Shown: positions 1 to 8,070 of the stretch, piece by piece | Numbering within the stretch: position 1 is the stretch's first letter | Layout: each line of letters opens with the position of its first letter | DNA from: Deltaproteobacteria bacterium | GTDB taxonomy: Bacteria > Myxococcota_A > UBA796 > SXON01 | DNA length: 42,755 bases | NCBI GenBank assembly: GCA_947486185.1 | Contig: CANKTH010000033.1 | Span: 1 to 42,755 of the forward strand | Reading direction: 5' to 3' | Notes under the pieces: generated by a model | Database searches by the model: none | The model's input: the letters and a program-made list of their open reading frames with translations, nothing else | What the model was told of the DNA's origin: nothing | Position numbers and translations under genes: made by a program

Positions 1-77
1 AGGCGATCGCGCGGCTGCTCGCCCAGAAGCACATCGTTCAAGCAGACGGCAGATTCGCACGGGCGGTTCCCGCCTGA
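1..77 (+). CDS. C-terminal end of an unidentified protein (cut by window start)
   Basis: An open frame (codons in phase with base 3) runs from the window edge to a TGA at 75-77. It encodes about 24 residues ending in RFARAVPA. The strong hairpin that follows overlaps the stop codon, which fits a real gene end. Too little is visible to name a family; the frame could also be open by chance. Confidence 0.45.
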   Translation, partial: AIARLLAQKHIVQADGRFARAVPA

Positions 78-90
78 GGGGCGGGAACCG
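64..90 (+). terminator. GC-rich hairpin over the stop codon of the edge gene
   Basis: A perfect 11-bp inverted repeat (64-74 with 80-90) has a 5-nt loop containing part of the TGA stop at 75-77. There is no T-tract after it, so it is only terminator-like. It may instead protect the mRNA 3' end. The symmetry is seen directly; the function is inferred. Confidence 0.5.
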
Positions 91-97
91 ACGCCCG

Positions 98-376
98 TTG
101 TGTCAGCCAAGGTGCAACAGGGATCGGGTGGTGGACTGCAACGCAACAGGTGGGCGAGCACGGCGCGGGGCGGTTTGTATTGGTGGCGCCATCGTATACC
201 CCGGCCTGGACATAGCTTGCGTCCCGCCCAAGAGCTATCTCCGCGCCACCGTCTACCCCTGCGCCCGTATCAACCCCGATGGCACACCGACCACGGGCAC
301 CGAGATCTGTCCGACCTACTGGGACCATCCCCCGTTGGGACCGCTGTGGGCCGGCGCTCGGCGGTCCCGCCCATGA
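98..376 (+). CDS. possible small cysteine-containing ORF or gene remnant
   Basis: This is the only candidate gene in the 357-base stretch between the first hairpin and the lipoprotein gene at 448. The frame opens with TTG and encodes 92 residues. Its second half, from about codon 29 to 76, has strongly G/C third positions like the real genes here, and its residues look protein-like, with cysteines near CVPPKSY, YPCARIN and EICPTYW. There is no clear ribosome binding site, signal peptide or recognised family. It could be a short secreted protein, a decayed gene end, or chance in high-GC DNA. Confidence 0.22.
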   Translation: MCQPRCNRDRVVDCNATGGRARRGAVCIGGAIVYPGLDIACVPPKSYLRATVYPCARINPDGTPTTGTEICPTYWDHPPLGPLWAGARRSRP

Positions 377-447
377 CCGCGCCAGCGTCGCGTCGACCTC
401 ACGACCCTCCGCCAGACGCGGCGCAAGGCCGTGATAACTTTAGGGCC

Positions 448-1230
448 ATGCGCCTCTTCCTCGTCGCCGCCCTCACGTTGCTTCTCGCGGGGTGCTCTGA
501 CGATCCCGTGCCCGCAGAAATCACCGACAACCTGGTGATCTCCGGCTTGGGCGGGGCCACGCTGCCCGGCGAGGGCTACTGGTTTGTGGAGACCATCGAG
601 TACGCCGAGACCGGAAAAGCCGAGACCCACCACCATTTTGGCCTGGGTGACGGCTTGGATGAGCTGTGTGACGGCTGGTCGGTCGAGGCGCCCCCGGCGC
701 CCGCGCCCAGTGGGGACCCGCGACGAGACTGCGAGGCGGAAGCCGCGTGGTACACCGATCTCTCCGCGTTCTACGCCAGCACGCACCGGCCGGGCGCGCT
801 CCAGGTCTGGCTCGAGCTCTGGGACACGAGCGAAGACGGAAGTCCCGCGGCACCGCCCGAAAGAGGAAGCTTTACGCCGATAGATGGCCCGGATGAGGAC
901 CGCTTGGAGTGGGCCGGCGGCGGCACGCTGGGCCTCTTCGATTGGTACGCGCTCGTAGCCGAGGGTCTCGACTGTGATGCCGCCGCCGCGGGGGAGGACC
1001 CCTGGCCGGAGATCGAGCCGGACACCCAAGCGCTCGCCTACTACGATCTCTTGGCCGGAACGCTCACCCTCGATCCCGACACCGACCTGGTCCGCTTCGA
1101 TCTCGATCACATCGAGATGGTCGCCGACGACACCCATGGGGACGGCGAAGACGGTGTCCTCGACGGCGCGGGGGTCTTCCGGCGTTGTGAGGTGCTGCGG
1201 GTGATCGAGCCGAGCACGATCACCGATTGA
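448..1230 (+). CDS. predicted lipoprotein of unknown function
   Basis: The protein has 260 residues and begins with a classic lipoprotein signal (MRLFLVAALTLLLAGC), so Cys16 should be lipidated and the protein anchored in the envelope. I chose the ATG at 448 because it places the signal peptide at the N-terminus; the same frame stays open upstream to 100 with non-protein-like sequence. The mature part is acidic, with many D, E and W, and several cysteines (for example CDGW, RDCEAEA, LDCDAAA, RRCEV) that could form disulfides. I recognise no domain. It converges with the pump operon, with only 12 bases between the stops. Confidence 0.75.
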   Translation: MRLFLVAALTLLLAGCSDDPVPAEITDNLVISGLGGATLPGEGYWFVETIEYAETGKAETHHHFGLGDGLDELCDGWSVEAPPAPAPSGDPRRDCEAEAAWYTDLSAFYASTHRPGALQVWLELWDTSEDGSPAAPPERGSFTPIDGPDEDRLEWAGGGTLGLFDWYALVAEGLDCDAAAAGEDPWPEIEPDTQALAYYDLLAGTLTLDPDTDLVRFDLDHIEMVADDTHGDGEDGVLDGAGVFRRCEVLRVIEPSTITD

Positions 1231-1242
1231 GGCGCGCCCGGT

Positions 1243-2472
1243 TCAGTCCGACCGTAGCGCCTCCACCGGGTCCAGCCGCGAAGCCCGCCATGCCGGATAC
1301 ACCCCAAATCCGAGCCCGATCACCGACGAAAACAGCACGCCGGTCACCACCGACCACGGCTCCACCCAGAAGGGCCACTCGGTCACCCACTCGGTGAGCG
1401 CCCACGAGCCCACCGCGAGCACCCCCAGCGCACCCACCACGCCGATCACCGCGCCTACGAGGGTGATCATCAGGGTCTCCGCGAGGAACTGCTGGAGGAT
1501 CAGCCCGCGAGTCGCCCCCAGAGCACGACGAAGCCCGATCTCCCGCGTACGCTCCACCACCGTCACCAACATGATGTTCATGATGTTGATGCCGCCCACC
1601 ACCATGCTGAAGATGGTGGTCAAATACAAGAGCGCGCGAATCGTGTCGAGGATCAGCATCTCGGTGCTGTCGTCGCTGCTCACGCCCTCCAGTTCATAGG
1701 TTTTTACGGTACGATTCCGCATCAGCACGTTGTCGACGATCGTCTGGCTCGCGAGCATGAAGTCTTTGACCACGCCGTCGAAGCCCACCGGCAGCGCGAC
1801 CTTCACGACGATGTTCGTCGGGCGTCGGGTCGCGTCGAAGTCGAGGCGGTAGGTCCGTTCCGGGAACATCAGGCGCTGATTCCAGCTCCACGGCCCGCCC
1901 GGGCCCATGTCGGCCTTCTCTTCCAATACACCGATCACCGTGTAGGGCCGGCCCTGCACCCGGAGCGGGTCTCCCACCTCGACCTTGCCGTCCAGCGCGA
2001 GGGCACCGACGATGACCACCCGCGGCGAACCCGCATAATCCTCCGCAGAGAACAGCCGCCCCCGCGCGATCCGGAGCTTGTAGACCTCAAAGGCCTCTGC
2101 GCCCACCCCGATGGTGAACGGCTCATACTCCTTCGTCTTGTACACGGCCTTTCGATTGGTCATCCCATAGGTCGCGGTGACGCGGGTGCCCTCGGACAGG
2201 AGCGTGCTGGCCGCCAGCGCGTCCTGGTCCCGCTGATCCAGGCGACGCACGTCCGGGTGCTCGTTCATCTGCCGCCAGTCGTTGCTGACCGTGATGACGT
2301 CGTCCCCGGTGGCCTGGGCGCTGGTCTCCTGCAGGATGTTCTGCCCCACCTCCAAGAAGGAGGCCATGATCACCAGACTGCCAACCCCCACGATGATGCC
2401 CGATACCGTAAGGAAGAACCGCAGCTTCTCGGAGCGGAAGGTCTCGATGGTCGCGCGGAGGGCTGCCCACAT
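1243..2472 (-). CDS. MacB-type ABC transporter permease (second permease of the pump)
   Basis: A 409-residue integral membrane protein of the FtsX/MacB type. It has one N-terminal span (near FFLTVSGIIVGVGSLVIM), a large periplasmic MacB_PCD domain, then three C-terminal spans. The C-terminal half carries the family signature GGINIMNIMLVTVVERTREIGLRRALGA as separate blocks, and it ends in YPAWRASRLDPVEALR. It lacks its own ATPase domain and depends on the ATPase gene at 6097-6825. The ATG at 2472 overlaps the TGA of the preceding permease (ATGA), so the two are probably translated in a coupled way. Known MacB pumps move peptides, lipoproteins or macrolides out of the periplasm; the substrate here is unknown. 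Confidence 0.9.
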   Translation of the reverse strand: MWAALRATIETFRSEKLRFFLTVSGIIVGVGSLVIMASFLEVGQNILQETSAQATGDDVITVSNDWRQMNEHPDVRRLDQRDQDALAASTLLSEGTRVTATYGMTNRKAVYKTKEYEPFTIGVGAEAFEVYKLRIARGRLFSAEDYAGSPRVVIVGALALDGKVEVGDPLRVQGRPYTVIGVLEEKADMGPGGPWSWNQRLMFPERTYRLDFDATRRPTNIVVKVALPVGFDGVVKDFMLASQTIVDNVLMRNRTVKTYELEGVSSDDSTEMLILDTIRALLYLTTIFSMVVGGINIMNIMLVTVVERTREIGLRRALGATRGLILQQFLAETLMITLVGAVIGVVGALGVLAVGSWALTEWVTEWPFWVEPWSVVTGVLFSSVIGLGFGVYPAWRASRLDPVEALRSD

Positions 2473-3707
2473 CAGCGCCTCAAACAGACGACGACGTCCA
2501 GCCGCGCCGCCCGCCACGCGGGGATCGCCCCAAACACCAGCCCGATCAGCGTCGTGACCCCGATCGACAGCGCGACGCCGAGCAGGCTGTACTCGCCGAT
2601 CCACGAAGCTTGAAAGCTCTGGATCAGCCAATGCGCGCCGGTGGTGGTCAGGAGCCCGAGGCCCACCCCGATGAGCCCTCCCACCAGCGACAACACGCAG
2701 GCCTCGATCAAGAACTGACCCAGGATGTCCCTCTGGCTCGCGCCCAGCGCCTTGCGGATGCCGATCTCGCGGACCCGCTCCGTCACGGACACGAGCATGA
2801 TGTTCATCACCCCGATGCCGCCGGCGATGAGGCTGATGCCCGCGATCAGCGCGACGATAGCGTCAAGCACGCGGAAGAAGGTGTAGAACTGTTCGAGGAA
2901 ACCGGAGAAGTCGAGGGACCGGAAGTCCTCCACCCCACGATGATTCGCGAGCAAGGCGGCGTTGCCCATCGCGACCACACTCTCGTTATAGCGGCCGTCT
3001 TCGGTCAATCCAAGGATGAATCGAGCCTCCTCCGCGCGGCCTTCGCGTTTTTCTGCGGTGAGCTGCGGGATGAACACGCTCCGCTCCCACGAGAAGCCGA
3101 AATTGACGCCCATGGTGTCCCGCCGCTCGAGCACACCAACGACGAAGTACGGCTTTTTCCCGACAAACACCGTCTTGCCCACGGCGTAGCCGGCAGGGGA
3201 GCCGGGGAACAGGCTCTCGACCAGCGGCGTGGTCAGCACCGCCACCCTCCGGCGCGCCGCGCCGTCACGATCCGACAGGAGCCGGCCTGCGCTCAGCGGC
3301 CAACCCAAGGTCTCCAACACACCCGCGCCGACTCCGACAATGTCGGCGTTGTCGCGAACATCCGCGGTGGCCCACACCGCCTCACTGCCATAGCCCGACT
3401 GGCTCGCGACGGACGAGAGGTAAGGCACCGAACGAAGAGCCAGGAGATCCTGGTCGGTAAAACCATCGTCGTAAACGGCACGATCCCGCGCGCTCGTCAC
3501 CTCCCCGTCGTTGGGGATCCAGAGCACCATCCGTTTGCCGCCCACCTGCTCGATCGCGCGGGAGAGCGTACGTTGGCCCGACTGAGCCAACGACAACATC
3601 ACCACGATGGAGAAGGTGCCGATGGTCACCGACAACATCGTCAGCACCGTTCGAAACACGTTGCCCCGTAGCGTACGGAGCGCGAGCCGGGCGGTCTCCC
3701 AGAACAC
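2472..3707 (-). CDS. MacB-type ABC transporter permease (first permease of the pump)
   Basis: A 411-residue MacB-like permease with the same plan as its neighbour: span 1 near residues 20-40, a periplasmic domain of about 220 residues, then three spans beginning at IAGISLIAGGIGVMNIM. The motif SVTERVREIGIRKALGA is typical of the family. It starts with GTG directly after the stop of the fusion-protein gene, with no gap. It is clearly diverged from the 1243-2472 permease, especially in the periplasmic domain. The pump is therefore probably a heterodimer, where classic MacB is a homodimer with a fused ATPase. Confidence 0.9.
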   Translation of the reverse strand: MFWETARLALRTLRGNVFRTVLTMLSVTIGTFSIVVMLSLAQSGQRTLSRAIEQVGGKRMVLWIPNDGEVTSARDRAVYDDGFTDQDLLALRSVPYLSSVASQSGYGSEAVWATADVRDNADIVGVGAGVLETLGWPLSAGRLLSDRDGAARRRVAVLTTPLVESLFPGSPAGYAVGKTVFVGKKPYFVVGVLERRDTMGVNFGFSWERSVFIPQLTAEKREGRAEEARFILGLTEDGRYNESVVAMGNAALLANHRGVEDFRSLDFSGFLEQFYTFFRVLDAIVALIAGISLIAGGIGVMNIMLVSVTERVREIGIRKALGASQRDILGQFLIEACVLSLVGGLIGVGLGLLTTTGAHWLIQSFQASWIGEYSLLGVALSIGVTTLIGLVFGAIPAWRAARLDVVVCLRR

Positions 3708-4820
3708 TCAGTCCACCTCGGCGCTCAGGTCCTTGACCTCGCCCTGAGCATAGAAACGTTCGCCTTCGACGACCCCCGTCAACACCTCGACCTCGCGGTC
3801 GCTTCGGTGACCCAGGGTGATCTCCCCTTTTTCCTTCTGTTTTTGCCCGTCCTTCTCGACGATCCGGTAGACGTAGGACTTGCCCTCGGACTCGAAAACG
3901 CTCTCGATCGGCAACTTGAGCACCGCCGGCCACGTGCCGATGCGGATCCGGACCTCGGCGGTCATCCCCGGCTTGATCGTTACGCTCGTGCTCGACGGAT
4001 CGACGAGCAGCTTCACCGTGAAGACGTCAATGCCTCGGCTCTGGTCGGTGTGGCCCGCCGCCGCGATCTGGCTGACCACCCCCGGCACCTCCACCCCCGG
4101 GAATGCGTCCAGCAGGATCCGCGCCTCCTGGCCGACCGAGACCTTCGCCACGTCCACCTGGTTCAGGTCGATCTCCAACATCAGGCGATCGATCTGGGCA
4201 ATCGTGAGCTGAGCCTCGCCGTTCACCATCGAGGTGACGCCGGCGGTCACCACCTCACCCGGCTCGACGTTCCTCACGATGACCACGCCGTCGATCGGCG
4301 CCGCGATGCGCGTATAGCCGAGCTGATCCGTCGCTTGTCGAAGCCGCACCCGGGCCCGCTCCACCTGTACCCGCATGAGCTCGGCCTGTCGCCGGGCGAT
4401 GTCGTAGTCAGCGGCGGCGATACCCTGTGCCTGGAGGGCCTGCTCCTTCCGCGCCCGGTCCGCTTCGGCGTTCTCGGCCTGCAACACCGCTTCCCGCAGG
4501 GCCACCCGCTCGAGCGCCACCGCCTGCTGGTACTCGGTGTCCACCACCTCGTAGAGCAGATCCCCGTGGCTGACGGCCTGCCCTTCTTCAACCTTGACCG
4601 CCCTGATCTCGCCAGAGACCTTGGATTTGATGTCGACGTCGAAGTGGGGCGCGATCTTGCCCGCCTCGCTGACCTCGTCGACCAGGTCCCCCCGGGCTAC
4701 CGTCCGAATCAGGTTCTCGTCCAGCGCCTCTTCGCCGTCCCCGCCGAGCCCGCAGGCGAGGCTCCACAACAGGGTCAAACTCAGGACGCCGAGCGTCGGT
4801 GTTCTCAGTGCAACTTTCAT
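3708..4820 (-). CDS. MacA/HlyD-family periplasmic membrane fusion lipoprotein
   Basis: 370 residues. The N-terminus is a lipoprotein signal ending in LWSLAC, so the protein is probably tethered by Cys23 rather than by a transmembrane helix as in E. coli MacA. The family order is visible: first half of the barrel-sandwich hybrid (around VSGEIRAVKVEEGQAVSHGD), a coiled-coil hairpin at about residues 95-165, the second half (IAAPIDGVVIVRNVEPGEVV), then beta-barrel and membrane-proximal domains. The ATG at 4820 overlaps the TolC-family stop (ATGA). It should bridge the permeases to the TolC-like channel. Confidence 0.9.
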   Translation of the reverse strand: MKVALRTPTLGVLSLTLLWSLACGLGGDGEEALDENLIRTVARGDLVDEVSEAGKIAPHFDVDIKSKVSGEIRAVKVEEGQAVSHGDLLYEVVDTEYQQAVALERVALREAVLQAENAEADRARKEQALQAQGIAAADYDIARRQAELMRVQVERARVRLRQATDQLGYTRIAAPIDGVVIVRNVEPGEVVTAGVTSMVNGEAQLTIAQIDRLMLEIDLNQVDVAKVSVGQEARILLDAFPGVEVPGVVSQIAAAGHTDQSRGIDVFTVKLLVDPSSTSVTIKPGMTAEVRIRIGTWPAVLKLPIESVFESEGKSYVYRIVEKDGQKQKEKGEITLGHRSDREVEVLTGVVEGERFYAQGEVKDLSAEVD

Positions 4821-6100
4821 GGGGTCCCCAGGGCCTTCGCCGGGTTTTCTCCGAGCATCCACCGTAGGTCACACTCGGCGGTCGCGAGCTCTACCCGTCG
4901 GCTCGCCGCCTCGGTGCGTGCTTGTCGAAACGCCGCGGAGGCGTCAAAAAGATCGAGGATGCCGACGTTCCCCTGGCGATACAGGCCTTCGACGATGCCC
5001 AGGTTCTCCCTGGCCAGCTCGGCTTGGGCGTCCACGGCGGACACCTGCCGCCGTAGACTGTCGACCCGAAAGGCCGCCTGCCGTAGCTCCACCGCGAGCG
5101 CCGTACGTTCGCCTTCCCGGCTTTGTTCGAGCTGACTGGCACGGAGCCGCGCAACTTCCACCGCATCCCGCACCCGAAACAGGGAGAACGGCGTCCACGT
5201 CAGTTGGAGGCCGACGCTGGTGTCCAAGCTGGGGCGGAGATCCACGGCGTCGAGGGTCTCGCCCGCCGTGAGGCCAGAGGCACCCAGGGTGCCGGTGAGC
5301 GCCAGGGTGGGCAGGCGCCCCGCACGCGCGGCGCGTACGTCGGACTCAGCGATACGAAGCTCGCTCTCCCAGCGCTGGAGCTCGGCGCGGGATGCCAGCG
5401 CCTCCTCGGATACGGGCGGAGGCGTCTCGCCGGGGTCCGGCGGCGCGTCGGTGAGAACGAGACGGGTGTCGCGGATATTCAACAGTTGGATCAGCTCCTG
5501 CTCCGCCCCGTAGAGGGCGTTCTCCTGCGCCAATCGGGAGGCGCGGAGCCCATGGATCTCGACCGTCGCGCGGTTGACGTCGATGCCCGTGCCCAGCCCT
5601 GCCGACGCCTTGGCCCGGATGATCTGCAGAGAACGCTCGCTCACGCCGATTCCCTCATCGGTCGCAGCCAGCAGCAGCTCCTGACCCTTGACGTTCCAGT
5701 AGGCCGTGTAGGCCGCGCGTTGAAGGCTCCGGACGGTGAGCGACTGATCGACTGACGCGAGCTCGGCGAGCCCGTCCGCACGATCCACCGCGGCCGCGCG
5801 TGCCCCACCCGTCCAGATCGGCACCTCGACCCCCAGGCGGGTGTCCCACGAAGCCTCCGAGAGGCGTTGAACCTCCTCCTCCCAGGGCTTGACCAGACCG
5901 GTCTCAGTGCCCGCGCGCACGCTCAGCCCGGTGGTGTAGGCGTCCAACCGTGCCCGCCGGGCGTCGATCGCGGCGATGGTGACGCCGAGCTCGGCGCGCC
6001 GCGCGTCAGAGTTGGCCTCCAACGTCCGGTCCAGGACCTGCTGGAGCGTCCAGGAGCTCGTCTCCTGTGCCCAGAGCAAAGCAACAGCAAGCAGGATCAC
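4817..6100 (-). CDS. TolC-family outer membrane efflux protein
   Basis: 427 residues with a short N-terminal signal peptide (MILLAVALLWA) and the two-fold OEP layout. Each half has long helices rich in A, E, Q and R, and strand segments such as TRLGVEVPIWTGG and VGLQLTWTPFSLF. The second half shows the usual LYRQGNVGILDLFDASAAF turn. Start is GTG, overlapping the ATPase stop (GTGA). It supplies the trans-envelope exit duct for the MacAB-like pump in the same operon. Confidence 0.9.
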   Translation of the reverse strand: MILLAVALLWAQETSSWTLQQVLDRTLEANSDARRAELGVTIAAIDARRARLDAYTTGLSVRAGTETGLVKPWEEEVQRLSEASWDTRLGVEVPIWTGGARAAAVDRADGLAELASVDQSLTVRSLQRAAYTAYWNVKGQELLLAATDEGIGVSERSLQIIRAKASAGLGTGIDVNRATVEIHGLRASRLAQENALYGAEQELIQLLNIRDTRLVLTDAPPDPGETPPPVSEEALASRAELQRWESELRIAESDVRAARAGRLPTLALTGTLGASGLTAGETLDAVDLRPSLDTSVGLQLTWTPFSLFRVRDAVEVARLRASQLEQSREGERTALAVELRQAAFRVDSLRRQVSAVDAQAELARENLGIVEGLYRQGNVGILDLFDASAAFRQARTEAASRRVELATAECDLRWMLGENPAKALGTP

Positions 6101-6825
6101 GGTACCTCCACGACGCGGCGCCCGAGCACCTCGGCTGGCGGCCCGTCGGCGACGATCCGCCCGTCTCGGACAAACACCACCCGTCGCGCCCGCGCAGCCA
6201 CCTCGGCCTCGTGGGTCACGACCACGATCGTGATACCCGATCTCGAAAGTTCATCAAACAACGCCAGAATCTGCCGTGTGGTCTCGCTGTCCAACGCCCC
6301 GGTTGGCTCATCGGCCAGGAGCAGTCGAGGGCGCGTCACGAGCGCCCGCGCGATCGCGACGCGCTGTTGCTGCCCGCCCGACAACATCGCCGGCCGATGT
6401 GACAGTCGCTCACCCAAGCCTACGCCCTGGAGCGCGGCAACCGCCCGCGCCCGGCGCTCCCGATGAGGCACATGCGCATAGACGAGAGGCACCTCGACGT
6501 TCTCCACCGCGCTCAGGCGAGGCAACAGGTTGAAGCTTTGAAATACGAATCCGATCTTGCGGTTGCGGAGCGACGACAGGCGTGTGTCGTTCATCTCCGA
6601 CACCCGCTCCCCGTCCAGCCAATAATCTCCGCTCGACGGGCGATCCAGGGCGCCGAGGATGTTCATGAGCGTAGACTTGCCCGAGCCGGAGGCACCCATG
6701 ATCGCCATGTACTCGCCCGCGGCCACGGAGAGGCTCAGGTCGTCGAGCGCGTTGAGCCGCTGGTCACCGGTGGTGTAGACCTTGGTGAGGTGCTCGGCGA
6801 GGAGAAGCGGTAGTTCCACCGACAT
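6097..6825 (-). CDS. MacB-type ABC transporter ATPase
   Basis: 242 residues from the ATG at 6825. An in-frame ATG at 6876 would add 17 residues that do not look like family sequence. Walker A GASGSGKS is near residues 44-51, the Q-loop is in FVFQSFNLLPRLSAVENV, the signature is LSGGQQQR and Walker B is LLLADEPTGALD. This matches the LolD/MacB nucleotide-binding group. It is the first gene of a five-gene overlapping pump operon and should power both downstream permeases. msrA ends 66 bases upstream on the same strand and might be co-transcribed. Confidence 0.92.
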   Translation of the reverse strand: MSVELPLLLAEHLTKVYTTGDQRLNALDDLSLSVAAGEYMAIMGASGSGKSTLMNILGALDRPSSGDYWLDGERVSEMNDTRLSSLRNRKIGFVFQSFNLLPRLSAVENVEVPLVYAHVPHRERRARAVAALQGVGLGERLSHRPAMLSGGQQQRVAIARALVTRPRLLLADEPTGALDSETTRQILALFDELSRSGITIVVVTHEAEVAARARRVVFVRDGRIVADGPPAEVLGRRVVEVP

Positions 6826-6891
6826 GAATCCGAAGGAGTCCAAGGCTAACCGAGCACGCCGGGGCGCGTTCGTCATTTATTGACAGTGAGG

Positions 6892-7551
6892 CTATGTGCT
6901 TAACTTCTCCGCCGGGATCCCCACCGGACACGACACCCCAGTTCCGCCCAACCCACAGTAGCCGCCTGGGTTCTTGCTCAGGTACTGCTGGTGATACGCC
7001 TCGGCGAAGTAGAACGGCGGAGCGTCCAAAATCTCGGTCGTGATCGGGCCATAGCCGGCCGCCTCGAGCTGCGCCTGATACCGCTCCCGGGTGGCGGTCG
7101 CCTCTTCTGCCTGGGCCACGGTGGTGGTGTAGATGCCCGAGCGGTACTGAGTCCCGATGTCGTTGCCCTGTCGGAACCCTTGAGTTGGGTCGTGCCCCTC
7201 CCAGAACAGCGTCAGAAGCGCGCCCAAACGCACCCGCGTCGGATCGAACACGACCTGGACGACTTCGTTGTGCCCGGTGCGCCCGCCGCAGACCTCCTCA
7301 TAGGTCGGGTTTGGCGTGGTTCCTGCCGCATAGCCGACCGAGGTGCTCACCACTCCCGCCTGCTTCCAGTACAGCTTCTCGGCGCCCCAGAAGCAACCCA
7401 TCCCAAAAAAAACCCGCTCCATGGCTGGAAAGTCGGAGCGGAGCGGGGCAGGCAACACATGATGGCGGTCAGGCACTGGCATCGCGGCGGCGCGACCCGG
7501 CAAGGCCTCACCCGGGCCTGGCATACGAGGAGCAGGGCGGCGGAAGAACAT
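6892..7551 (-). CDS. msrA: peptide methionine sulfoxide reductase MsrA
   Basis: 219 residues, close to E. coli MsrA (212). It reduces methionine-S-sulfoxide in proteins using thioredoxin. The catalytic Cys53 lies in FFGMGCFWG, and the two resolving cysteines, Cys199 and Cys208, lie in [12 protein letters not shown], the same arrangement as in E. coli. The N-terminal [13 protein letters not shown] block matches the ALPGR region of E. coli MsrA, which supports the long start at 7551. It precedes the pump operon on the same strand, so a shared oxidative or envelope-stress role is possible but inferred. Confidence 0.95.
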   Translation of the reverse strand: MFFRRPAPRMPGPGEALPGRAAAMPVPDRHHVLPAPLRSDFPAMERVFFGMGCFWGAEKLYWKQAGVVSTSVGYAAGTTPNPTYEEVCGGRTGHNEVVQVVFDPTRVRLGALLTLFWEGHDPTQGFRQGNDIGTQYRSGIYTTTVAQAEEATATRERYQAQLEAAGYGPITTEILDAPPFYFAEAYHQQYLSKNPGGYCGLGGTGVSCPVGIPAEKLST

Positions 7552-7637
7552 CGGCCCAAGGTAGGGACGTCCCGCCCGTTGGCAAGAGCGCTTGGCACAC
7601 GTCCCGGAACCCGCTACCCTCGACGCGGAGCCCAGTG

Positions 7638-8048
7638 ATGGACGCCGTACATCTTCGCCTGCTCGCCCACGCCGAGGCCATCTTCGGCGCCGCCGAGACC
7701 GATCCGCAGACCCCTGAGCAGGTCGCGGCGGCCAGCACGCGCCTCGGTCGCACCTTGCCCCCCGGTTATCAACGTTTCCTGGAGCAGGTGGGCAAGGTCT
7801 ATCATCCGCTTCATATCGAGAATGTCGTCAGCTTCGGCGCAGGAACCTGGCCCCGGAGCTTCGTGCCCTTCGCGAGCAACGAGCGCGGCAGGTTGTACGG
7901 ATTCGACCTCCGCGGCCCGCCCGGACCCGAGCTGCCGATCGACTGTCTGGATCCCGACTCCGACGACCTCGACGAAACACCGATGCCGGCCAGGGCGTTT
8001 GAGGACTGGCTCGCCGAGCGACTCGACGAGCTGGCCCCCCCCCCCTGA
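7638..8048 (+). CDS. SMI1/KNR4-family protein
   Basis: 136 residues. The N-terminal half fits the SMI1/KNR4 (SUKH) fold: [21 protein letters not shown] followed by a strand-rich part ending in LYGFDLRG, and then an acidic segment and the closing helix [12 protein letters not shown]. In bacteria many relatives are immunity proteins for polymorphic toxins, but no toxin gene lies beside it, so the role is open. It is a single gene, divergent from msrA and convergent with the Omp85 gene. Its last codons sit in a run of 11 C residues (8035-8045). Confidence 0.72.
   Translation: MDAVHLRLLAHAEAIFGAAETDPQTPEQVAAASTRLGRTLPPGYQRFLEQVGKVYHPLHIENVVSFGAGTWPRSFVPFASNERGRLYGFDLRGPPGPELPIDCLDPDSDDLDETPMPARAFEDWLAERLDELAPPP
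8035..8045 (+). repeat. poly-C run of 11 at the end of the SMI1-like gene
   Basis: Eleven consecutive C bases encode the final three prolines just before TGA. A gain or loss of one base would remove the stop and extend the protein toward the convergent gene end. Such tracts are prone to slippage and to sequencing error. Confidence 0.85.
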
Positions 8049-8070
8049 CGGGAGGGGTCCTTCACGCGGA

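Noticed and set aside
316..1137. Long minus-strand frame opposite the lipoprotein gene
   Set aside because: It is the antisense shadow of the lipoprotein gene at 448-1230, has no signal or family resemblance, and its composition is Arg/Gly/Val-rich as expected for high-GC antisense frames.
3807..5135. 442-residue plus-strand frame across the fusion-protein and TolC-family genes
   Set aside because: It crosses the boundary of two well supported minus-strand genes and has no family resemblance.
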